Under the pieces are notes generated by a model that was not told the DNA's origin, searched no databases, and saw only the letters and a list, made by a program, of their open reading frames with translations. Positions 54,780 through 64,000 of a stretch of 64,000 nucleotides of DNA are shown one piece after another. The stretch is from Myxococcales bacterium (GTDB lineage: Bacteria > Myxococcota_A > Polyangia > Nannocystales > Nannocystaceae), in assembly GCA_014240065.1 (NCBI GenBank), contig JAAZXR010000008.1, positions 29,159 to 93,158 of the forward strand. The letters run 5' to 3'. Both the position numbers and the translations under genes were made by a program. The number at the start of each line of letters is the position of its first letter. The stretch's first letter is position 1.

Positions 54780-57700
54780 CTAGGGGAGCGGCACGGGTGG
54801 CGGCGCCACGTTTTGCTGGATCCGCGTGAACCCCTCCAGCTCGGAGGTCGTGAGCGGGATGCTGTAGGTCACGTCCGCCGGTGGCGCGACGTCGTTGGGA
54901 TCGCAGGGAGGATTCGAGGGAACCCCAGGGACCGGCCCGCAGTTTCCGTCCGCGCAGTCACCGTCGAGGTTCTGCTGAACGCCCAAGTACGTGAGCGCCC
55001 CGGAGTTTGCGAGGTAACTCAAGCTGGTACCCGCCATGAGATCAAAGCCCGACGCGTCTTGTACGGCGAGCGAATAGCTGAGCTTGTAGGACGCCCCTTG
55101 GTCAAAGTGCCAGATCTCCTCCGCCGGGTCATACCAGCCCGGCTCACACGCGTTGGTACCGGACTCGAAGACCGTGAACTCGATGGTGTAGACCTCGACA
55201 CCGCTCTCGAGCACCGAGCCCGTGCAGGTCGCCGGATCATCGAGGTCGGCGCAACCCGTGAGCCTATTGAGCCCCGTCACCGAGATCCGCGGCGCTCGAA
55301 TTGGGCGGGTGCGCTTGCTGAAGGTGTCAGTGACGGCACACATTCCAATTGACGAATCCCATGACGCGCTCCCAGGGCACGGGGTCGTCGCGGAGGGAGA
55401 GAAGGTCGGATACGGCAAGAACGTCCGCGTCCGCTCCACATCTGTGAGGACCTCGCGCATGAAGGCCGGGTTCGAGCCAACGGGCACCCGATCCGTCACC
55501 GTCGGGATGCTGAAGCCGCCGTGCTTGTTCGATCCGCGGTGGTCGTCCACGAGGATATACATGCTCGGATGAAAATCCACCGCGGTGTCATTGGCGTCCA
55601 GCGTGTCGTCGTAGGGACTCCCGCTCACCATGGCGATCAGGAACTGATCTTGGTCATCGTCGCCGATGCCCCCCCCTGAGTTGCCCGGGATTTCGTCAAT
55701 GCGATTGATGGACACGACCGCCGGCGGGAACAAGAATGGGTCGGCGAAATTACCGCCGGAGATCGTGCACGGCGCGCTCGCGGCCTCGCACGCGCTGAAC
55801 GTCGCCACGGGCATCGCGACGTTGCCGTTCGCGCTCCAGCGCCCAGTTCCGCTGTCCGCTTCGTGATCGAACCCTTCCGCGAGATCCCAACGGAACAATC
55901 GCCCCGCCGGATCCGCGATGTAGGTTTCTTGGGCCTCTCCCCAAAATCGCGAGATGCAATGCGTACCCACGGCGGGATCGACCACCGACGCAAACAGCGA
56001 CTCGTAGGCCTGCTGGGTCGGCGGCGCCAAATCGGCGTATTCGTGCGGCTCGCCCGTCAGCGCATCCGCCACCACAAGACGCCGCCCCTGATAGGGGCTC
56101 GTTGGCACCGCATCCGCGTAGCCCGATCCAAACACCAGCAACGACTCCGGCTCGTCGCCGAGCTCCTCAATGTGGTAGGTCAACGCGGGTCGCGCCCACG
56201 TCTCACCGAGGGCCGGCTCATAAAACGACTTGAGAGCGGCGTCGTCGCTGGTCCAGAGCACCTCGATGGGCCCGTCCGATGAGGCGGGGCTCATGTGCGA
56301 GACGTCCATCACGATGAGATGCTTGCCCCCCTCCCCCATGCCTACGACGGCGAGATGACGCCAGATCCCAGCGTCGTCGTCGTAGACCCACCCGTGATTG
56401 ACGGTCCCCGACACCCCGTAGACGTGATCTTCTAGCTTGTCGGGCTGCCCCATCTCGTCGCCGCCGTACGAGTATTCGGACACCGCGGCGGCGAGCGAGA
56501 ACCGAGGCATCAGCGCCCACATCTCATTGCCGCTGTCGAATTGGAAGGCGTGAAGCAAGCCGAGGTCATCTCCGATGAGCACGGCTTCTTGGTACTCGTA
56601 GTGACTCGCGAAACCTCCCGTCAGTTTGAGCGCGGGATCCCACGCCTCCTCCGCGAAGGTCACGAGATCCCCATCGACCTCCTCTGGTGACGCGAGCAAT
56701 CGACCGGCGCAGTGAGGATCGCTGATCCCCACCGACGGCGCGTACTGCGGGTTCGGCTTCGGCACTCGGCGCACCACCATGGGAGAAGACGCCGCGAGAC
56801 CGGGCAGCTTCCATCCATCTCTCCAGTCCTTGCCCATGATGAATTCGGCGATCGGCGTGGCCGAGGTGACGTCAAACGGCGCCCCGGGAATCGCGAGCTC
56901 AGGGGCGTTGAGCTGCGCGACAAACTCGGACGTCGCGTCCGAGCCATCGTAAATCTCGTGGATGTTGTTTCCTGCGTCCGTGATGTAGACCCGGCGGTCG
57001 GACCACGTCGTGAGCTCCAGGCACTCCCCGGCATCCCATTGACGTGACTGCGGACACGGTCCGAATTCCTCTTCGGGCTCGTCGAACACCGCCTGGAGGC
57101 AGTAGGGCGCCGTGATAAACGTGCCAGCGTTGGCAGGATCCTCGATCTGGTCATCACAAAGCTCCCGCTCTACGTGGCCCTTCCAGGCCGGCCACTCGGT
57201 CCGCGCGGCCACCTTTGTTTGGGTGATCCCCTCGCTGCCGCCGCCGCTGGTGCCGAAGCTGTTCACCGCCGCGCCTCCCCCCGCCGGGACGTCCATCGCC
57301 AGCTCCCCTTCCACGATCTGCGTCAAGACGAGGGCGAGTTGCTCGGGAGAGTCTGCGAGAAAGGCGCAGTCGTTCTCGGGATCTGAAGGATCGCGGCACG
57401 TATCGAACTTGTGGGCGTCGGATTCATCGACCGTGCACGGGTTCGTGTTGTTCGTGTCTCCCGCGCCGGTCCCCGCGCACGCCATGTCGTTGATCGCGGG
57501 GTTGCCCGCGGGGTTGTTGGAGCTCGGGTCGATGAAGAACCCGACCACGTACACCTTCGAGTCCCGATCGTTGCGCAGGCCCGCCAGGTTGCCGTTGAGC
57601 TTCTTCCAGGACTGCGAGGACAACGGATTCCCCGAGGTGTCGGTGGGCTCGCCGTCCGTGATGAGCACAGTCGCGATGGGCGAACACACATCCGCCGGCT

Positions 57701-59300
57701 CCACGGTTCGCACCCACTGGATGTACTTGGAGATGGTCCCGCCATTGGAGAATGGACTGTTGGCGACGACCGGCGTCGAGCTGTTGGTCTCGCCGATGGC
57801 CTGCAACCACGGGGTCGTCCCCGCCACGTCCATACCACCTTCCGACATATGAGAGGTCAGGCCCAACAGCACGTCCGAGGCCTCGTCGTTCGTCATGGGA
57901 TACCACTCGTCGTACTTGATGTAGCCAGCCGTGAGGCCCGCCACCACGCCCGGCTGATAAAACGGCACAAACAGCTCGGATTTGTCGTTGATCACGTTGT
58001 TCGGCTGTCGCTGCACGCCCATCAGCTCGGAGTCGATCCTCAGCACCCCGGTATCAAACGTGTTGCAGGTGGACGACTCGCCAAAGTAGTTGCACACCCA
58101 CCCGAGGACGTCGCTCCAGTTGTTCGCCGCGGTGTTCTTTTTGTTATTGGACAGGCCCCCGTAGATCTCGTCGAAGGTCGTACGCTGAATCGCCGAGTAC
58201 CCCGAGTAGCCGGGGAACCCGTCGACATAGGGCCAGTAGTAAAAATCGTGACCGGACACCTCGGGGTCGAGGGTCCCGACGTTCGAGCCCGTCAGACACG
58301 GGGTGATGTTGTTCGTCCCGCGTTCTCCGTAGTCTCCGCGCACGGAGCAGAGATCGAGCCGATCGAGCTCATCGGTGTGGTCGAGGTTGACGCGAACGCC
58401 CATAAACCGCGGGAACCACGCGACGCGGCGGTACGCGTTGTCGGGGTCTGCGAGCTGCGCCGAACTCAGCAACGGCGCCGGACCGAGGTCTGCGGTGGAG
58501 GGTGACGTGGGCACGATGGAGCCGGAGCCGAAGGGTCCATTGACATCGTCCCAGCGAATATAGGGGTGGGGTCGGTTTTCGCCGCACAGGCGCCACGTCC
58601 CCCGCTGCCCCATCTGATCGTAGGGCATCAGGTACTGACCGAACCACCATCCGAACGTGCTCCCCATGGTTTCGAAATCGGGGAACAAGCCAAAGTCGTA
58701 CAGATCGTCGTAGGTGTAATTGGTGCCGAAGGTATCGGACCAGTAGTCGATGTAATACCAGAAGAAACCAATGAACAAATTGTCAACGTACCCGGGAGTC
58801 CACGCGAAGCGCGGATTCGCCGGCGCGCCCGCCGAAGAGCCCGAGCAGTCATCGGGCACTTCCGCCGCCTTCTCGGGCGATGAGTGCCTTGAGAAACTCA
58901 TCAACGCAAACCGAGCCTGGTCCTTGTAGTTGAACACCACCTCGTTAAGCGCGCGCCGAGCCGCCGCGATGCGGCTGAGCTCTGCGCCGTCGCCGTCCTC
59001 GCATTCGTTCCAATCGCACCACGCCGGGGTCGCCTGCGCTCGCGACGTCATCGAGCCCGAGGTGTCGAGGACGAAGAGAATCCGCGGTGTGATGCCACCG
59101 AGGCTGACGTTCTGAACGACGTAGTAGGCGTGCAACCGCGCGTTGGAGGCGCCTCCGAGGCTGAGCCCCAACAGCAGGGTCAAGCCGCACGCGACGTGCA
59201 TGCAGGCCCGCGCAACCCGGCTCCAAATCGTGGAGCGACGGCCGGCCTCCTTCGTGATACGTGGGGACTTGGGCGCGCGGTGAGCTCGTGTAGACGTCAT
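54780..59300 (-). CDS. giant von Willebrand A/PilY1-type surface protein, copy 1
   Basis: A 1506-residue protein from ATG 59300, which has a long signal peptide (hydrophobic GLTLLLGLSLGG near 38-50) and then, near 70, ILFVLDTSGSM, a von Willebrand A MIDAS motif. The C-terminal half has the PilY1/PilC beta-propeller type block GDDLGLLHAFQFDSGNEMWALMPRF, VSGTVNHGWVYDDD and AQETYIADPAGRLFRWDL. PilY1 proteins tip type IV pili, aid assembly and adhere to surfaces in a calcium-dependent way. A gap upstream and the paralogue behind it suggest a tandem duplication. No minor pilin genes are visible between; they may lie beyond 64000. Confidence 0.88.
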   Translation of the reverse strand: MTSTRAHRAPKSPRITKEAGRRSTIWSRVARACMHVACGLTLLLGLSLGGASNARLHAYYVVQNVSLGGITPRILFVLDTSGSMTSRAQATPAWCDWNECEDGDGAELSRIAAARRALNEVVFNYKDQARFALMSFSRHSSPEKAAEVPDDCSGSSAGAPANPRFAWTPGYVDNLFIGFFWYYIDYWSDTFGTNYTYDDLYDFGLFPDFETMGSTFGWWFGQYLMPYDQMGQRGTWRLCGENRPHPYIRWDDVNGPFGSGSIVPTSPSTADLGPAPLLSSAQLADPDNAYRRVAWFPRFMGVRVNLDHTDELDRLDLCSVRGDYGERGTNNITPCLTGSNVGTLDPEVSGHDFYYWPYVDGFPGYSGYSAIQRTTFDEIYGGLSNNKKNTAANNWSDVLGWVCNYFGESSTCNTFDTGVLRIDSELMGVQRQPNNVINDKSELFVPFYQPGVVAGLTAGYIKYDEWYPMTNDEASDVLLGLTSHMSEGGMDVAGTTPWLQAIGETNSSTPVVANSPFSNGGTISKYIQWVRTVEPADVCSPIATVLITDGEPTDTSGNPLSSQSWKKLNGNLAGLRNDRDSKVYVVGFFIDPSSNNPAGNPAINDMACAGTGAGDTNNTNPCTVDESDAHKFDTCRDPSDPENDCAFLADSPEQLALVLTQIVEGELAMDVPAGGGAAVNSFGTSGGGSEGITQTKVAARTEWPAWKGHVERELCDDQIEDPANAGTFITAPYCLQAVFDEPEEEFGPCPQSRQWDAGECLELTTWSDRRVYITDAGNNIHEIYDGSDATSEFVAQLNAPELAIPGAPFDVTSATPIAEFIMGKDWRDGWKLPGLAASSPMVVRRVPKPNPQYAPSVGISDPHCAGRLLASPEEVDGDLVTFAEEAWDPALKLTGGFASHYEYQEAVLIGDDLGLLHAFQFDSGNEMWALMPRFSLAAAVSEYSYGGDEMGQPDKLEDHVYGVSGTVNHGWVYDDDAGIWRHLAVVGMGEGGKHLIVMDVSHMSPASSDGPIEVLWTSDDAALKSFYEPALGETWARPALTYHIEELGDEPESLLVFGSGYADAVPTSPYQGRRLVVADALTGEPHEYADLAPPTQQAYESLFASVVDPAVGTHCISRFWGEAQETYIADPAGRLFRWDLAEGFDHEADSGTGRWSANGNVAMPVATFSACEAASAPCTISGGNFADPFLFPPAVVSINRIDEIPGNSGGGIGDDDQDQFLIAMVSGSPYDDTLDANDTAVDFHPSMYILVDDHRGSNKHGGFSIPTVTDRVPVGSNPAFMREVLTDVERTRTFLPYPTFSPSATTPCPGSASWDSSIGMCAVTDTFSKRTRPIRAPRISVTGLNRLTGCADLDDPATCTGSVLESGVEVYTIEFTVFESGTNACEPGWYDPAEEIWHFDQGASYKLSYSLAVQDASGFDLMAGTSLSYLANSGALTYLGVQQNLDGDCADGNCGPVPGVPSNPPCDPNDVAPPADVTYSIPLTTSELEGFTRIQQNVAPPPVPLP

Positions 59301-59871
59301 CGTTCGATAGGCTTTGGTAGGCGAGTTGATGTGGCGGTCCAAGTTGGAGTGGAAGTCCAGCGGGCGACGCTCCTGCTCGGCGACACTTCGGTGCTTCGGT
59401 CGGGTTGCCGGCTCAGCGACCTCCCGCACATAAGCTACCCCTAATCTACCGGTCCGATTGAGTCCGCCCCCACCGGCGTAGTCGCAGCGCCTACCCGTGA
59501 ATGCAATATGAAGACATCGATCTCGCGAGACGCCTCAAACTGATATCCACTCGGTGAGAAAACGACAAGTGCCATCACATATTCTTCAGCGCGATCGCTT
59601 CGAACTGATTCGTTGTCCGCAATCGAAGGTCACAGATTGGCGACAAATTCCGCTGAGGATGTCGCAACCGGAGACTGCGCCCGTCCCGAAAAAAAAAAGC
59701 CGGACACCCCGAATCCTCCCCGGTTTCCCTCTCAGGACGCGGGAACGCACGAATGAACGATCCCTCACGCAGGCCCACGAGCAGCTGAGAGCCACGCGCG
59801 CAGGAGGCACCGAGGAGCCAGCGTGAAGCTGGCCCGCCGGTGCGCGCGACCGCTGCGGTGCCTATCCCGCC
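59301..59871. promoter_or_regulatory. 0.57-kb gap between tandem PilY1-type genes
   Basis: Both flanking genes are on the minus strand. The gap is less GC-rich in its middle (about 59480-59640) and probably carries the copy-1 promoter. A hairpin at 59817-59833 lies soon after the copy-2 stop, and a run of ten A (T on the transcribed minus strand) lies near 59688-59697, about 120 bases further, too far to be one intrinsic terminator. A short plus-strand reading frame (59554-59826) has no family features and is not called. Confidence 0.4.
59817..59833 (-). terminator. stem-loop after PilY1-type copy 2
   Basis: GCCAGC (59817-59822) pairs with GCTGGC (59828-59833) around a 5-base loop, about 40 bases after the copy-2 stop. 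No T-run follows directly, so it is only a tentative terminator or RNA-stabilising hairpin. Confidence 0.3.

Positions 59872-64000
<4,129 letters not shown>

Noticed and set aside
59560..59610. possible sigma-54 promoter upstream of PilY1-type copy 1 (TGGCAC on the minus strand)
   Set aside because: The -24-like TGGCAC is present, but no GC dinucleotide lies at the required -12 spacing.
59554..59826. possible 90-residue gene between the PilY1-type genes
   Set aside because: No recognisable domain, odd composition and a poly-Lys run caused by a run of A; no ribosome site that I could defend.

Overview
The window looks like a GC-rich chromosomal segment of a myxobacterium, most likely of the Nannocystis/Plesiocystis/Enhygromyxa branch. 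The pointers are lipoproteins whose signal is followed by long Gly-Asp dipeptide linkers, a secreted trypsin with a MYXO-CTERM-like tail, two giant PilY1-type proteins, and an ElbD-type ether-lipid megasynthase. I saw no tRNA or rRNA gene, insertion sequence, phage gene or CRISPR array. Most genes are chromosomal housekeeping or lineage-specific accessory genes.

Layout. 1-4556 (minus): a compact operon reading AT (FabD-like), FabZ-like dehydratase, FabF-like ketosynthase, FabG-like reductase and an HMG-CoA-synthase-like protein cut by the window edge; it looks like a small polyketide or fatty-acid-type system with a possible beta-branching step. 5063-6523 (minus): TolC-type outer-membrane protein. 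6684-8911 (plus): a translationally coupled YghO-like GNAT protein and an NAD-dependent epimerase/reductase, possibly a ceramide synthase/reductase pair. 9185-16093: secreted trypsin, penicillin-acylase-family lipoprotein, a rhodanese-MauE pair, and a zinc-protease lipoprotein. 16379-25808: glutaryl-CoA dehydrogenase, SspB-like adaptor, small membrane protein, hydrolase, TcdA, PlsC-type acyltransferase and four poorly characterised proteins. 26311-30015: a divergent ATP-type PEP carboxykinase, a REC-GGDEF diguanylate cyclase and a hydrolase.

30017-43166 is the most interesting part. On the minus strand pyrC-larC-larE-larB form an operon in which every junction is a 4-base GTGA overlap; larB/C/E make the nickel-pincer nucleotide (NPN) cofactor. 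Divergently, from a shared 0.3-kb intergenic region, runs HAD phosphatase - LarA-family protein - ElbD-type megasynthase (fatty acyl reductase, AMP ligase, carrier protein, acyltransferase, SCP2-like) - NAD-dependent epimerase - diacylglycerol-kinase-like lipid kinase. The LarA homologue keeps the NPN-anchoring lysine, the nickel histidine and one catalytic histidine at lactate-racemase spacing, but lacks a histidine at the place of the second catalytic one. The inference is an undescribed NPN-dependent enzyme working in ether-lipid synthesis, with its cofactor made next door.

43225-46399: three GD-linker lipoproteins (an esterase, a Cys-rich protein with 25 consecutive GD pairs, an FG-GAP/VCBS protein). 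46587-54766: release factor 3, a TPMT-like methyltransferase, elongation factor G, transketolase and aspartate-semialdehyde dehydrogenase. 54780-64000 (minus): two tandem paralogous von Willebrand A/PilY1-type surface proteins, the upstream one running off the right edge within a polyglycine tract. All calls come from reading translations and motifs; no database search was run.
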